Source: Geobacter sp.
GTDB taxonomy: Bacteria; Desulfobacterota; Desulfuromonadia; Geobacterales; Pseudopelobacteraceae
NCBI GenBank assembly: GCA_003574895.1
Contig: PJFB01000015.1
Location: forward strand, 1 to 64,000
Direction: 5' to 3'
Length of the DNA: 64,000 bases
In this document: in pieces, positions 18,116-28,490 of the stretch
How the letters are laid out: each line of letters starts with the position of its first letter
Numbering within the stretch: the first letter of the stretch is position 1
Position numbers and translations under genes: made by a program
Notes under the pieces: model-generated
Database searches by the model: none
What the model was told of the DNA's origin: nothing
The model's input: the letters and a program-made list of their open reading frames with translations, nothing else

Positions 18116-21100
18116 TTGAATACTCTTAAAATAATGAAGATACGGAGCTTCGGACTGGTTTTTACCCTGCTCTGCATATGGGGCCTCCCGAACCTGGCCG
18201 GAGCTGGTACGGTCCCCCCCATTCCAACTGGACCTTTTGATGCCAATGGCAACCCGTCAGTGCCTGATTACTACACGACAGCAAACTGGGCAAACAGCCC
18301 GCCACTGGCAAAATTCGTTGATAGCCTCCCTGGGCTCGGGAGCGCCAAGGCGAACAACCTGGGGCAATATCTCTCAGTTGCCAAGCCCGACATCACAACC
18401 TACCCCGGCTCAGATTATTATGAGATAGAGCTGGTGCAATTCAACGAGCGGATGCACTCGGATCTGCCGGCGCCCGGTACCATGCTGCGCGGCTATGTAC
18501 AGGTCAACAGAGGCACGAACATCTCTGCCGGCACTTTGCCGAGCCAGAATTTATGCGGTGCCAACCGCCATGCCTGCACACCCGCCGACACGGCTGCCGG
18601 CGTAGGGCTTGCCCCGGATCCGGTACATCAGGCCGGCCCTACGATTATTGCCGAAAGAGATCGCCCGATACGCATAAAATTCACCAACAAGCTGCCGGTT
18701 GGTGTTGACGGGAACCTTTTCATACCGGTAGATACCACAGTCATGGGTGCCGGTCCCGGGCCAGCCTATCCCGGTACGACCCGTGGCGATGGCGCGCCGT
18801 GCGATAATACCCAAGATCCCAATAACTGCGCCAGTTACCCTCAAAATCGTGCGGTAATCCACCTGCATGGCGGCCGCACCCCATGGATCAGCGACGGAAC
18901 ACCCCATCAGTGGATTACCCCTGCTGACGAAATAACGCCGTTCACCAAAGGCGTCAGTTTCAAAAATGTGCCGGACATGCCTGATCCGGGTGACGGTTCA
19001 ATGACCTACTATTATACCAATCAGCAGAGTTCCAGGCTGATGTTCTATCACGACCATGCCTGGGGCATCACCCGGCTCAACGTCTATGTTGGCCAGGCCG
19101 CAGGCTACCTGATTACCGACAAGTACGATCAGGATCTTGTGGCTCGCGGGATCGTGCCGCCAGACCAGATACCATTGATCATCCAGGATAAGACCTTCGT
19201 AGATGCCACTCCTGTCAACCATCCGGTAACAGGTGAGCCCACGACCCAAATTCGTGTCACCGACCCGCTCTGGAACTGGGGTAGCGGCACTCCCGACGTA
19301 AATGGCGTGCGCCCGCCGGTAACGGGCGATCTCTGGCTGCCCCATGTCTATATGCCGGCCCAGACCCTTGCCGCAGGATTTGGCGGAGTCAATCCCTTTG
19401 GGCGCTGGATGTATGGCCCCTGGTTCTATCCTGCAACCGTTGTCACCAAAGGTCCCGTGGCAAATCCATATTACGATGCCGATTGCAGCAGCCCGTTGCC
19501 CGCTGTGTATGCCAATTGCACCACCCCAGGGCAGCCGACAATGATCCCGGGAACACCCAATACCTCCATGGGCATGGAAGCCTTTCAGGACAGCGCCATT
19601 GTCAACGGTACCGCATTTCCTACCTTGACCGTGGACCCACGTGCCTATCGCTTCCGCATTCTCAATGCCGCCAGCGACCGTTTCTTTAACCTGTCCTTTT
19701 ATAAAGCCGACCCGAACCAGGTCAGCCCCGATTTCCGGCCGGCAGACCGCCATACCGAAGTGGCGATGGTGGCGGCTTCGGCTTCGCTTGCCGCAGCAAA
19801 CAATTGGCCGCCGCTCTGGCCGGTAGACGGACGTGACGGCGGAGTTCCCGACCCCGGCACCTGTACTAATTCCGGCACCACTGCAAACCCTTCGTGGAAT
19901 TGCACCAACTGGGGACCAAAATGGATCCAGATTGGTACTGACAGCGGCTTCTTGCCGAAACCGGTGGTAATAGATCCGCAGCCGATTACCTATATCACCG
20001 ACCCGACTGCCTTTTGGGTCGGCAATGTAGACAAGATGGGCCTTGCGGTCGGTCCGGCGGAACGAGTAGATGTTATTGTCGATTTCAGCGCATATGCCGG
20101 CCAGACCTTGATTCTCTATAATGATGCACCAGCTGCCTGGCCTGCCGGTGTGTCAACGTACGATTATTATACAGATGCGCCCGATTTGCGTGATGTCGGC
20201 GGATATGGCACCGGCGGCACCTATGACCTGGCCAGTGGCACCTGGATAGGCGGCACCGGCCCCAAAGCAGGCTATGCTCCGAACACGCGTACTGTCATGC
20301 AGGTCATCGTGCGCTCGTCAGTCGGTACGGACCCGGCCTATACATTCAGCCAGGCTAATCTGGAAAAAGAATTTACATCGGCGGCGCCGGTTACTGCGGT
20401 AAATCCTGCTCCGGCAAAGACTCTGTTCGAGCGGAGCCAAGAGCCGATTATCGTGGGTCAGGCAGCGTATAAAGATGCTTATCCCAACTCATACTTCCCC
20501 ACCAACTATCCTTGGGAAGGCATAAATCAGATTAACGATCACTTTCTCCAGTTCGTGACATTGGCTGGTGAACCGGTGAAAATCCCGACGGAGCCGAAGG
20601 GGCTTCATGATGAAATGGGTGCTTCCTTTGATCCGATTTATGGCCGCATGAGCGGCAATCTTGCGATGCAGATACCCAATCCGACAACGCTCACAGCGAA
20701 CTTGATCCTGTATGGGTTCTCTGATATTCCGACTGAAGTTGTTGATAATTCAACTCAAATTAACGTCTCTGTAATTCCGGACCCTGTCACCGGTTACAAT
20801 ACAACCGCCGATGGCACCCAAATATGGAAGATCTCCCACAATGGCGTCGATACCCATCCGATTCACTTCCATATTTTCGACGTGCAGTTGATCAACCGTG
20901 TTGGCTGGGATGGTCAGATCCTATTACCGGAACCGAATGAATTGGGTTGGAAAGAAGTCGTGAAAATCAGTCCGCTGGAGGACACCATAGTTGCGGTAAG
21001 GCCGCGAGCTCCTGCGCTCCCCTTTGGCGTTCCCAACAGTCTGCGCCCGCTTAATCCCGGTATCCCGATCGATTCACCCATGGGCTTCAACAGCGTTGAC

Positions 21101-22123
21101 TGGACGACCGGCGCGGCGCGGGTTCCGGCGGTCACCAATCAGCTCTTCAACTTCGGTTGGGAGTATGTATGGCATTGCCACATCCTGAGCCACGAAGAGA
21201 TGGACATGATGCGGCCGATTGTGCTGAACGTGCAGAGCATCGTTCCTGATGCCCCGTATATTGCCAGTGCGGCATTGTCAGGCAGCAATGTCAACCTGAC
21301 CTGGATCGATCCCACGTCGATTGTAGACGTTACCACTCTCGGTAACCCGAAGAACGAGATCGGTTTCAGGATCGAACGCGCTGATATTGGCGGGGACTTT
21401 GCCCCAGTGGGGACAGCCTTGGCCAATGCTACAACCTTTACTGATACCACAAGCGCCCTAGCGGCATCCTATCGCTACAGGGTGGTCGCCTACAACGCGG
21501 CGGGTGAAACTCCATCAGCCGAGTTTGCGTTGATCCCCAGCATTACGATGGCACCTGCAGTAGCGAACTTTGGTAATGTTGCCGTAAGCTACACATCCAT
21601 CCCAGCTGTTTTTACAATCGGCAATACCGGTCAGGCATATCTTACGGTCACCGGTCTCACTGCCGGAGGGACGGATGCAGGGATGTTCCAGCTGCTGGCT
21701 GGCAGTTGCGGTGCCCTGCCATTCAATGTGGCGCCGGGCGGCAACTGCAATTTTTCTGCAACGTTTACCCCATCCAGCGCCGGGAGCAAGACGGCCAATG
21801 TACAAATTGCTTCAAACTCCACTGTGCAGACCTTGAGCCTTACAGGCGCCGGCGTCACCGGGACGTTCCCGGTACAGATCGGCACACAGGGCTATGGCGC
21901 GCTTGCCACCTCCTCCATCGCTGCGGTTGCCGGAAATACTATTCAGGCATGGGGGATATTGTTTACCGAGCCTCTGGTTAATTTCAATGTTGCCGGAAGG
22001 GTGAGCTTAACCGGCGGGTGGGATCCTGCTTTCAGCAGCAATACAGGCGGCAAGACATACCTGAAGGGGACCTTGACCATAACACAGGGGACACTGGTCG
22101 TGGATAAGCTTACAGTTTATTAG
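18116..22123 (+). CDS. ompB: OmpB/MofA-type exported multicopper oxidase
   Basis: A 1335-residue exported multicopper protein of the OmpB type, which in Geobacter sulfurreducens is needed for growth on insoluble Fe(III) oxide. I use TTG 18116 because AGGAGG sits five bases upstream; the frame is open to 18095. A signal peptide ends near NLAGA. All four copper motifs are present: HLHGG (residue ~249), HDHAWG (~312), HPIHFHIF (~914) and WHCHILSHEEMDMM (~1019, including the likely axial Met). After the oxidase come a fibronectin III-like domain (~1040-1130), an Ig-like ASPM/SPD-2/Hydin-type domain (~1135-1230), and a short C-terminal module ending GTLTITQGTLVVDKLTVY. Substrate here is not proven. 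Confidence 0.9.
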   Translation: MNTLKIMKIRSFGLVFTLLCIWGLPNLAGAGTVPPIPTGPFDANGNPSVPDYYTTANWANSPPLAKFVDSLPGLGSAKANNLGQYLSVAKPDITTYPGSDYYEIELVQFNERMHSDLPAPGTMLRGYVQVNRGTNISAGTLPSQNLCGANRHACTPADTAAGVGLAPDPVHQAGPTIIAERDRPIRIKFTNKLPVGVDGNLFIPVDTTVMGAGPGPAYPGTTRGDGAPCDNTQDPNNCASYPQNRAVIHLHGGRTPWISDGTPHQWITPADEITPFTKGVSFKNVPDMPDPGDGSMTYYYTNQQSSRLMFYHDHAWGITRLNVYVGQAAGYLITDKYDQDLVARGIVPPDQIPLIIQDKTFVDATPVNHPVTGEPTTQIRVTDPLWNWGSGTPDVNGVRPPVTGDLWLPHVYMPAQTLAAGFGGVNPFGRWMYGPWFYPATVVTKGPVANPYYDADCSSPLPAVYANCTTPGQPTMIPGTPNTSMGMEAFQDSAIVNGTAFPTLTVDPRAYRFRILNAASDRFFNLSFYKADPNQVSPDFRPADRHTEVAMVAASASLAAANNWPPLWPVDGRDGGVPDPGTCTNSGTTANPSWNCTNWGPKWIQIGTDSGFLPKPVVIDPQPITYITDPTAFWVGNVDKMGLAVGPAERVDVIVDFSAYAGQTLILYNDAPAAWPAGVSTYDYYTDAPDLRDVGGYGTGGTYDLASGTWIGGTGPKAGYAPNTRTVMQVIVRSSVGTDPAYTFSQANLEKEFTSAAPVTAVNPAPAKTLFERSQEPIIVGQAAYKDAYPNSYFPTNYPWEGINQINDHFLQFVTLAGEPVKIPTEPKGLHDEMGASFDPIYGRMSGNLAMQIPNPTTLTANLILYGFSDIPTEVVDNSTQINVSVIPDPVTGYNTTADGTQIWKISHNGVDTHPIHFHIFDVQLINRVGWDGQILLPEPNELGWKEVVKISPLEDTIVAVRPRAPALPFGVPNSLRPLNPGIPIDSPMGFNSVDWTTGAARVPAVTNQLFNFGWEYVWHCHILSHEEMDMMRPIVLNVQSIVPDAPYIASAALSGSNVNLTWIDPTSIVDVTTLGNPKNEIGFRIERADIGGDFAPVGTALANATTFTDTTSALAASYRYRVVAYNAAGETPSAEFALIPSITMAPAVANFGNVAVSYTSIPAVFTIGNTGQAYLTVTGLTAGGTDAGMFQLLAGSCGALPFNVAPGGNCNFSATFTPSSAGSKTANVQIASNSTVQTLSLTGAGVTGTFPVQIGTQGYGALATSSIAAVAGNTIQAWGILFTEPLVNFNVAGRVSLTGGWDPAFSSNTGGKTYLKGTLTITQGTLVVDKLTVY

Positions 22124-22174
22124 TGCATCTTTATGTGGTGCTGGCAGGAGGGCCGACGGCTAGTGGCCAAACTC

Positions 22175-22204
22175 CGTACCCCCCTTGGGAACAAGGGGGG
22201 TACG
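22175..22204. repeat. Perfect palindrome, CGTACCCCCCTTG...CAAGGGGGGTACG
   Basis: A 13-bp perfect inverted repeat with a 4-base GGAA loop, immediately after the multicopper-oxidase gene and before the porin remnant. There is no T-run, so it may be a REP-like palindrome rather than a classical terminator. It resembles the CCCCCCTTTG/CAAAGGGGGG palindrome inside cbiD. Confidence 0.6.
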
Positions 22205-22211
22205 GATCGCA

Positions 22212-22447
22212 TTACCTGGTAATGGGAGTGATGACGCCGTTGTTTCCCAGGTTGACCGAGTTGTAGGCATAGTCCAGCTTGACGTAGCCGCCGATGGCGA
22301 GTTTGAACTTGCTGATCACCTTGGTGGACATCTTGCCTAGATGCCGGGTGCCACTTCCGTGTACGGCTCGCGGTCGGTATTGTAGTCCGCGGCCATGACG
22401 GGAACTGCCATGCATAAGGCCGTTGCAGTCAAATATACGGTTTTCAT
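22212..22447 (-). pseudogene. Remnant of a Geobacter-type outer-membrane porin (frameshifted, truncated)
   Basis: From ATG 22447 the minus strand encodes a perfect signal peptide (MKTVYLTATALCMAVPVMA) and the mature start ADYNTDREPYTEVAPGI, then a TAG at 22337-22339. In another frame the text continues GKMSTKVISKFKLAIGGYVK and LDYAYNSVNLGNNGVITP, then stops at 22212. This reads as the N-terminal ~80 residues of a porin-like outer-membrane protein with a frameshift, with the remaining several hundred residues missing. Family placement rests on remembered similarity of the GYVKLDYAYNSVNLG segment and needs a search. Confidence 0.7.
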
Positions 22448-22566
22448 TCGTGTTTCCCTGAAAAGAGTTTAATCGCGCATCAGGTAACAGGGTGACAAGG
22501 ATGTGACATTTATCAAGCAACTACGTGATCTGCGGCTGAGAGGTTCAGTGTGATGAGTAGGCATGA

Positions 22567-22608
22567 CAACGACAAAGGCGCATCCAAACGGATGCGCCTT
22601 TGTCGTTG
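22567..22608 (-). terminator. Terminator after pta
   Basis: A perfect 19-bp inverted repeat (CAACGACAAAGGCGCATCC/GGATGCGCCTTTGTCGTTG) with a 4-base loop, 22 bases beyond the pta stop. The arms include TTT/AAA but no long T-run. Confidence 0.75.
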
Positions 22609-22629
22609 CGCTGAACTGAAAAGAGGTGA

Positions 22630-23634
22630 TCAGGCCTGGGCCGCCTGAACCGCCGTGATGGCGGCAACATTGACGATATCGTCCACCGAGCAGCCGCGGG
22701 ACAGGTCGTTGACCGGTTTGGCCAAGCCTTGGATGATGGGGCCCACCGCCTCTGCTCCGGCCACGCGCTCCACCAACTTGTAGGCGATGTTGCCCGCATC
22801 CAGATCAGGGAAAATCAGCACGTTGGCCTTGCCAGCCACGGAACTGCCGGGGGCCTTTTTCTCGCCCACCTTGGGCAGCAAGGCCGCATCGGCCTGCAGT
22901 TCCCCGTCCACCTGCATGTCGGGCTTGATCTGCCTGGCGATCTCCAGGGCCTTGAGCACCTTGTCGCAGTCAGGATGGGTGGCGCTTCCCTTGGTGGAGA
23001 ACGAAAGCATGGCAACCCTGGCATCCACGTCCAGGAAGGCCTTGCAGTTGCCGGCAGTGGCCACGGCGATCTCGGCCAGGGCCTGGGCGTCGGGGTTGGG
23101 GTTGACGGCGCAGTCTGCGAACAGGATGATGCCGTTTTCACCGAAGCTGGGGGTCTTGGTCACCATCAGGAAGAAGGACGAGACGGTCTTGATCCCCTTG
23201 GCCGGCCCGACGGTCTGGAAGGCGGCTTTGAGGACATTGCCGGTGGTTCCGGTGGCGCCGGCCACTTCGCCGCCGGCATCGCCGTTCTTTACCATCATGC
23301 CGGCATAATACAGGTTGTCATCGGCGGTCAGCAGCTTTCTGGCCTCGTCGGCGGTCAGACCTTTGCTTTTGCGTAGTTCGACCAGATCGGCCACGTACTG
23401 CTCCAGTTTTGGTGAAGCCGCCGGATTGAGCAGTTCGACGCCTGCCAGGTTGACTCCCTTGCTTTCTGCTTCAGCCTTGATCTTGGCGGGGTCGCCGAGA
23501 ATGACGATTTTGGCCAGGCCTTCTTTAACGATCTTCTCAGCGGCGTACAGCATTCGCTCGTCATAGCTTTCCGGCAGTACCACGGTCTGCAGGTTCTTTC
23601 TTGCCTTCTCCTTGATCTGGTCTACAAGGTGCAT
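22630..23634 (-). CDS. pta: Phosphate acetyltransferase
   Basis: Interconverts acetyl-CoA and acetyl phosphate; with acetate kinase it links acetate use or production to central metabolism. The 334-residue length matches the short (catalytic-domain-only) form. Typical segments are [20 protein letters not shown] at the start, [47 protein letters not shown] and [43 protein letters not shown]-type conserved C-terminal text. No ackA gene is adjacent. It is a single-gene unit bounded by terminators on both sides (22567-22608 downstream, trpB terminator upstream). Confidence 0.95.
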   Translation of the reverse strand: MHLVDQIKEKARKNLQTVVLPESYDERMLYAAEKIVKEGLAKIVILGDPAKIKAEAESKGVNLAGVELLNPAASPKLEQYVADLVELRKSKGLTADEARKLLTADDNLYYAGMMVKNGDAGGEVAGATGTTGNVLKAAFQTVGPAKGIKTVSSFFLMVTKTPSFGENGIILFADCAVNPNPDAQALAEIAVATAGNCKAFLDVDARVAMLSFSTKGSATHPDCDKVLKALEIARQIKPDMQVDGELQADAALLPKVGEKKAPGSSVAGKANVLIFPDLDAGNIAYKLVERVAGAEAVGPIIQGLAKPVNDLSRGCSVDDIVNVAAITAVQAAQA

Positions 23635-23801
23635 GAGTAACCCCCTCTCAAAATTAATAAAACAGGATTATATTTATATACGAAATCGTGCGGCCCGGTC
23701 AATAGAAAAAGCCGCAAATCGCCTGATTTAGCGAGGCTGAAAAGCATAAAACAATAATAAAATAGCTGGGATCAAGAGTTGCGCGCCGCTGGCTGGAAAA
23801 C

Positions 23802-23830
23802 AAAACGGCCCGCTTTAGGCGGACCGTTTT
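23802..23830 (-). terminator. Terminator after trpB
   Basis: AAAACGG-CCCGC / GCGG-ACCGTTTT stem with a TTTA loop and one internal mismatch, 26 bases past the trpB stop. It ends in TTTT on the minus strand and separates trpB from pta. Confidence 0.7.
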
Positions 23831-23855
23831 AAGTGTGGAGGGATGATTGCTCTCG

Positions 23856-25046
23856 TTAAAATTTGACTCCCATGGCCTCGGCCACGGTATGGATGTCCTT
23901 GTCTCCACGTCCGGACAGGCAGACCACGATACTCTGATCCTTGCCCATGGTTGGGGCGAGTTTCATGACATAGGCGATGGCGTGGGATGACTCCAGGGCC
24001 GGCATGATCCCTTCTTCGCGGGTTAATTCGTTGAAACCTTCCAGCGCCTCCTCGTCGGTTATGGAGACATATTCGGCCCGGCCGGTCGCCATCATCCAGG
24101 AGTGCTCGGGACCCACTCCGGGGTAGTCAAGGCCGGCCGAAATGGAATGGGCGTGACTAATCTGGCCATGCTGGTCCTGGAGCAGATAGGTCCTGTTTCC
24201 GTGCAGTATGCCGGGTGAGCCGGCGCTGAGCGGGGCTGCGTGTTTGCCGGTTTCAATACCGTAGCCGGCAGCTTCGACGCCGATCATGCGGACCGAGCTG
24301 TCCTTGAGGAAGGGGTAGAACAGGCCAAGGGCGTTGCTGCCGCCGCCGACGCAGGCCACCAGGCAGTCCGGGAGCCGGCCTTCGACCTTTCTGTGCTGCT
24401 GTTTTGCCTCTTTGCCGATGATGGACTGGAAGTCGCGCACCATCATGGGGTAGGGGTGGGGCCCGGCCACCGTGCCGATGACGTAGAAAGTGTCGTGGAT
24501 GGTCGTGACCCAGTTGCGCATGGCCTCGTTCATGGCGTCCTTCAGGGTGGCCGTGCCGGCTGTGACCGGTGTGACCGTGGCCCCCAACAGTCGCATGCGG
24601 AATACGTTCAGGGCCTGGCGATGGGTGTCCTCTTCGCCCATGAAGACCTCGCACTGCATTCCAAATAGGGCCGCGATGGTGGCGGTGGCCACGCCGTGCT
24701 GTCCGGCGCCGGTCTCTGCGATAACGCGCTGCTTGCCCATCCTTTTCGCCAAAAGCCCCTGGCCGATGGTGTTGTTGACTTTGTGGGCGCCGGTGTGATT
24801 CAGATCCTCGCGCTTGAGGTATATTTTGGCCCCGCCCAGTTTTCGGGTAAGCTTTTCGGCGAAATAGAGCGGATTGGGGCGTCCCACGTACTGGCGCAAG
24901 TAATACTCGAATTCCTGTTTGAATTCACGGTCGTGGCGGTATTGATCATAGGCCTTCTCCAGCTCAAGCAGGGCCGGCATGAGTGTCTCCGGGACATAGC
25001 GCCCCCCGAAATCCCCAAAATGACCATTCTTGTCAGGGTACTTCAA
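23856..25046 (-). CDS. trpB: Tryptophan synthase beta chain (TrpB1)
   Basis: Condenses indole with serine to tryptophan, with TrpA supplying indole. The 396-residue length is standard. The PLP-binding lysine is K89 in [16 protein letters not shown]. Other signatures are [16 protein letters not shown] at the N-terminus, [19 protein letters not shown], the phosphate-binding [17 protein letters not shown] and [13 protein letters not shown]. It overlaps trpF by 4 bases. A terminator follows, and trpA is not adjacent but about 30 kb away at 55.3 kb. A second, distantly related TrpB lies just upstream of trpF. Confidence 0.97.
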   Translation of the reverse strand: MKYPDKNGHFGDFGGRYVPETLMPALLELEKAYDQYRHDREFKQEFEYYLRQYVGRPNPLYFAEKLTRKLGGAKIYLKREDLNHTGAHKVNNTIGQGLLAKRMGKQRVIAETGAGQHGVATATIAALFGMQCEVFMGEEDTHRQALNVFRMRLLGATVTPVTAGTATLKDAMNEAMRNWVTTIHDTFYVIGTVAGPHPYPMMVRDFQSIIGKEAKQQHRKVEGRLPDCLVACVGGGSNALGLFYPFLKDSSVRMIGVEAAGYGIETGKHAAPLSAGSPGILHGNRTYLLQDQHGQISHAHSISAGLDYPGVGPEHSWMMATGRAEYVSITDEEALEGFNELTREEGIMPALESSHAIAYVMKLAPTMGKDQSIVVCLSGRGDKDIHTVAEAMGVKF

Positions 25047-25726
25047 TGTGCAGCCTCCTTCGCCCTTCTGATAAACTCCCTGAGTTTGTAGGCATCTTTT
25101 CGCCCTGGAGCCGATTCCACCCCGCTTGATACGTCAACGCCATAAGGGTGCACCTGCTCAATGGCCGCGGCGACATTGCCGGAAGACAAGCCACCCGCCA
25201 GGATGATGCGACTTGACTGTGCGGCGCAGGCGGCAATCTCCCAGTTGAAGGTGATGCCCGTTCCGCCGTGGGCTGATGGGGACCAGGCGTCCAGCAGGAA
25301 AGCGGCTACCCGGTATGTGCTCATGGGTTCCAGGCAGGTGATATCCCGGACACGGAACGCTTTGATGACACGCCTGGTGACCTGGTCGCAATACTCGGGT
25401 GGTTCCTCGCCATGGAGCTGGATGATATCCAGTCCGCACCTGTTCGCGGTATCATTGACGTTTTCCAGCGTATCGTTGACGAACAGGCCGATGGTTTGCA
25501 CAAAAGGAGGCAGATGGCGGATAATGGCAGCTGCTTCTTCGGGGAAAATATGGCGGGGCGATTCCTTGAAGAATACGAAGCCCAGGGCGTCAGCCCCGGC
25601 ATCCACGGCCGTCAGGGCATCCTCCAGATTGGTAATGCCGCAGATCTTGACTTTTACCAATGCCGGCATCGCCACGGTTCGTGGCGTTGTTTCACCCGAA
25701 AATATGGTTCCTGATCCGGTCGCCAT
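25043..25726 (-). CDS. trpF: Phosphoribosylanthranilate isomerase
   Basis: Catalyses the Amadori rearrangement of phosphoribosylanthranilate in tryptophan synthesis, on a TIM barrel. Recognisable segments are [27 protein letters not shown], the catalytic-cysteine KICG near the start, [35 protein letters not shown], and [15 protein letters not shown] with the closing [14 protein letters not shown]. The frame opens at ATG 25726, which overlaps the upstream gene's stop as TAATG, giving 227 residues. An internal ATG at 25669 would give about 208, nearer the family norm. The overlap favours the first, the length the second. It overlaps trpB by 4 bases. Confidence 0.95.
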   Translation of the reverse strand: MATGSGTIFSGETTPRTVAMPALVKVKICGITNLEDALTAVDAGADALGFVFFKESPRHIFPEEAAAIIRHLPPFVQTIGLFVNDTLENVNDTANRCGLDIIQLHGEEPPEYCDQVTRRVIKAFRVRDITCLEPMSTYRVAAFLLDAWSPSAHGGTGITFNWEIAACAAQSSRIILAGGLSSGNVAAAIEQVHPYGVDVSSGVESAPGRKDAYKLREFIRRAKEAAH

Positions 25727-27081
25727 TACAGTTCGATTTTAGGCAGTCGTTCCAATGCCTGTTTTACCAGTTCGCTGGGATATTCGTAATCTTCCAGGCC
25801 TCCGGACAGGTAGGCGTCGTAGGCGCCCATGTCCAACTGGCCGTGGCCGGAGAGTCCGAACAGGATGGTCCGCTCCTTGCCCTCCTCCTTTGCCAGCACG
25901 GCCTCGTCAATGGCGGCCCGCACGGCGTGGGACGATTCGGGCGCCGGTACGATGCCTTCGCTGCGGGCGAAGAGCACGGCACCTTCGAAGCAGGCGTTCT
26001 GTTTGTACGATTTTGCTTCGATCTGCCCGGCATGATAAAGCTGGGAGACAAGCGGCGACTCGCCATGATAGCGCAGGCCTCCGGCATGGATTCCAGGAGG
26101 CATGAAGTCGTGGCCCAGGGTGTACATCATGGATATGGGGGCCATCTTGGCCGTATCGCCATAGTCAAAGGCATAGACACCCTTGGTGAGGGTCGGGCAG
26201 GAAGCCGGCTCGACTGCCAGGCAGCGCACCTGTTTTCCGGCTGCCCGATCAGCGATGAAGGGAAAGGCCAGCCCGGCGAAGTTTGAACCTCCGCCGCAAC
26301 AGGCGATGACAATGTCCGGGTAGTCGCCTGCGACCCTCATCTGCTCGCGGGCTTCCTGGCCGATCACGGTCTGGTGCAGGCAGACATGGTTGAGCACGCT
26401 TCCCAGGGCGTAATTGGTGTCGCTGTGGGTGGCTGCATCTTCAACCGCCTCGGAGATGGCAATGCCCAGGCTGCCGAGGTTTTCCGGGTCGTGGGCCAGG
26501 ATTGCGCGGCCGGCATTGGTGAATTCGGAAGGCGAGGGAATCACGGTCGCCCCCCAGAGTTGCATCATGCTCTTGCGGTACGGTTTCTGTGTGCAGGAAA
26601 CCTTGACCATGTAAACAGTGCATTCCAGGCCGAACATGGAGCAGGCCAATGCCAGGGAGCTGCCCCATTGACCGGCACCGGTCTCGGTTGCCAGACGGCG
26701 GATGCCGGCCTGTTTGTTGTACCATGCCTGTGGGATGGCCGAGTTGGGTTTGTGGGAACCGGCCGGTGAAACCCCTTCGAATTTGTAGTAGATCTTTGCC
26801 GGAGTGCCCAAGGCCTTTTCCAGCCGATGTGCCCGGAACAGCGGGGATGGGCGCCACAATTTATAGATTTCACGCACTTCATCCGGGATGTCGATCCAAC
26901 GTTGGGACGACATCTCCTGTTCGATCAGCGACATGGGAAAGATGGCCAGCATGTCGTCCGGCGTCACCGGCTTGAGGGTCTGCGGATTGATGACCGGGGC
27001 CAGCGGGCCGGGCATATCGGGGATGATGTTATACCATTGCCTGGGTATCTGCTCTTCGTTGAGGAGAATCTTGGTGTTCAT
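25726..27081 (-). CDS. TrpB2-type tryptophan synthase beta-like enzyme
   Basis: A 451-residue fold-type II PLP enzyme of the TrpB2 group, which makes tryptophan from indole and serine without stable contact with TrpA. I start at ATG 27081, preceded by AAGGGGGC; the frame is open to 27219 but that part is inside the hom 3' end. The PLP lysine is K111 in [16 protein letters not shown]. The phosphate loop is [37 protein letters not shown] and [24 protein letters not shown] are TrpB2-specific. It is the first of the trpB2-trpF-trpB run, sharing one base with trpF. Indole salvage is the usual suggested role. Confidence 0.92.
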   Translation of the reverse strand: MNTKILLNEEQIPRQWYNIIPDMPGPLAPVINPQTLKPVTPDDMLAIFPMSLIEQEMSSQRWIDIPDEVREIYKLWRPSPLFRAHRLEKALGTPAKIYYKFEGVSPAGSHKPNSAIPQAWYNKQAGIRRLATETGAGQWGSSLALACSMFGLECTVYMVKVSCTQKPYRKSMMQLWGATVIPSPSEFTNAGRAILAHDPENLGSLGIAISEAVEDAATHSDTNYALGSVLNHVCLHQTVIGQEAREQMRVAGDYPDIVIACCGGGSNFAGLAFPFIADRAAGKQVRCLAVEPASCPTLTKGVYAFDYGDTAKMAPISMMYTLGHDFMPPGIHAGGLRYHGESPLVSQLYHAGQIEAKSYKQNACFEGAVLFARSEGIVPAPESSHAVRAAIDEAVLAKEEGKERTILFGLSGHGQLDMGAYDAYLSGGLEDYEYPSELVKQALERLPKIEL

Positions 27082-27173
27082 GCAACTGCCCCCTTTATAA
27101 CATGTTGCGCGCTCGGATCTTCCTGCTTGCTGCGGGTTGCCGCCGTATTCTGGCAGGCTGAACAGGGCACGAC

Positions 27174-28490
27174 TTATTCCAGGTTGTCCTCGATCCTGAT
27201 GAAACTTGTCTTCTCGCAAATGATGTCGAAACGGTCAATCTCCTCCAGTGCGGCCCGTACGGCGCCCTCCCGGGCCTCGTGGGTCATGATGACAATCGGT
27301 ACCGGTGCGGCGTCACCGGCCTGGTGGGAGGTCTGCAGCATGGATTCGATGCTGATGTTGTTCTTGCCCAGGGAGCCGGCAATGGCGGCCAGCACGCCCG
27401 GTCTGTCCAGGGCGCTGAAGCGGAGCAAATACTTGCTGACGATCTCGGTTATCGGTTTGACCGGGATGTTTTTGATTGATTCGTCGAGAAAGCCCAATGG
27501 AGCGATCCGGCGGCCCGCTCCGGCCAGGATGCTGCGTGCGAGGCCGATCAGGTCGCCGACAATGGCACTGGCGGTGGGACATTGCCCTGCGCCGCGTCCG
27601 TAGAACATCACCGGGCCGACAAAATCGCCGGTCAGGCGGATGGCGTTGAATACGCCGTTAACGTCGGCCAGCGGATTGTGCAGCGGGATCATGGTGGGGT
27701 GAACGCGGGCTTCGATCTTGCCATCGGACAGCTTGCCGATTGCAAGCAGTTTGATGCGATAGCCGAAATCAGAGGCGAACTTGACGTCCAGGCCGCTGAT
27801 GCCGGAAATGCCCTCGGTGTAGATCTCCTTGAAGTCGATGGCCGTGCCGAAACAGAGTGATGCCAGGATCGCCAGCTTGTGGGCCGTATCAACCCCTTCG
27901 ATATCGAAGGTGGGATCCGGTTCGGCGTAGCCCAGGTCCTGGGCCGCCTTGAGAACGTCGCTGAAATCGGCGCCCTCCTGGGTCATGCGGGTCAATATGT
28001 AGTTGCAGGTGCCGTTCATGATGCCGAAAAAACTGCCGAAGCGATTGGCTGCCATGTTGCCCTTGATGGCGGTCAGCACCGGGATGCCGCCTCCCACCGA
28101 AGCCTCGAACTGGACCTCGACGTTGTTGCGGACCGCGGCGGCGTAGATTTCGTCGCCATGGAGGGCCAGGAGCGCTTTGTTGGCGGTAACGATGTGCTTG
28201 CCCTTTTCGATGGCCTTCAGCACAAAGCTCTTGGCGGGCTCATAGCCGCCGACCAACTCTATGACCACCGAGATCTCCGGATCGTCGAAGATGGCATTTA
28301 CGTCGTTGGTCAGGCAGGCAGGATCGATTTTAACGCCGCGGTCACTGGTTATGTCCAGGTCCGCAATCCGTTTCAGGACTATGTCCGTCCCAACCTTGCT
28401 GCGGATAACATCTGAATTCTCCTGAAGGAGCTTCACCACCCCGGCGCCGATGTTTCCGAATCCTATCAATCCGACCTTGATGTCGTTCAT
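27174..28490 (-). CDS. hom: Homoserine dehydrogenase with C-terminal ACT domain
   Basis: Reduces aspartate semialdehyde to homoserine, the branch point to threonine and methionine. The 438-residue protein has an N-terminal NAD(P) fold ([17 protein letters not shown]), the catalytic region [19 protein letters not shown]...[14 protein letters not shown] and [28 protein letters not shown], and a C-terminal ACT domain (about 355-430; [30 protein letters not shown] pattern) for feedback control by threonine. It overlaps nusB by 4 bases. It is followed after 92 bases by the trpB2 gene. Confidence 0.96.
   Translation of the reverse strand: MNDIKVGLIGFGNIGAGVVKLLQENSDVIRSKVGTDIVLKRIADLDITSDRGVKIDPACLTNDVNAIFDDPEISVVIELVGGYEPAKSFVLKAIEKGKHIVTANKALLALHGDEIYAAAVRNNVEVQFEASVGGGIPVLTAIKGNMAANRFGSFFGIMNGTCNYILTRMTQEGADFSDVLKAAQDLGYAEPDPTFDIEGVDTAHKLAILASLCFGTAIDFKEIYTEGISGISGLDVKFASDFGYRIKLLAIGKLSDGKIEARVHPTMIPLHNPLADVNGVFNAIRLTGDFVGPVMFYGRGAGQCPTASAIVGDLIGLARSILAGAGRRIAPLGFLDESIKNIPVKPITEIVSKYLLRFSALDRPGVLAAIAGSLGKNNISIESMLQTSHQAGDAAPVPIVIMTHEAREGAVRAALEEIDRFDIICEKTSFIRIEDNLE

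Noticed and set aside
27082-27219. Upstream extension of the TrpB2 frame
   Set aside because: It runs back into the hom 3' end, has no ribosome site, and the family N-terminus begins at ATG 27081.
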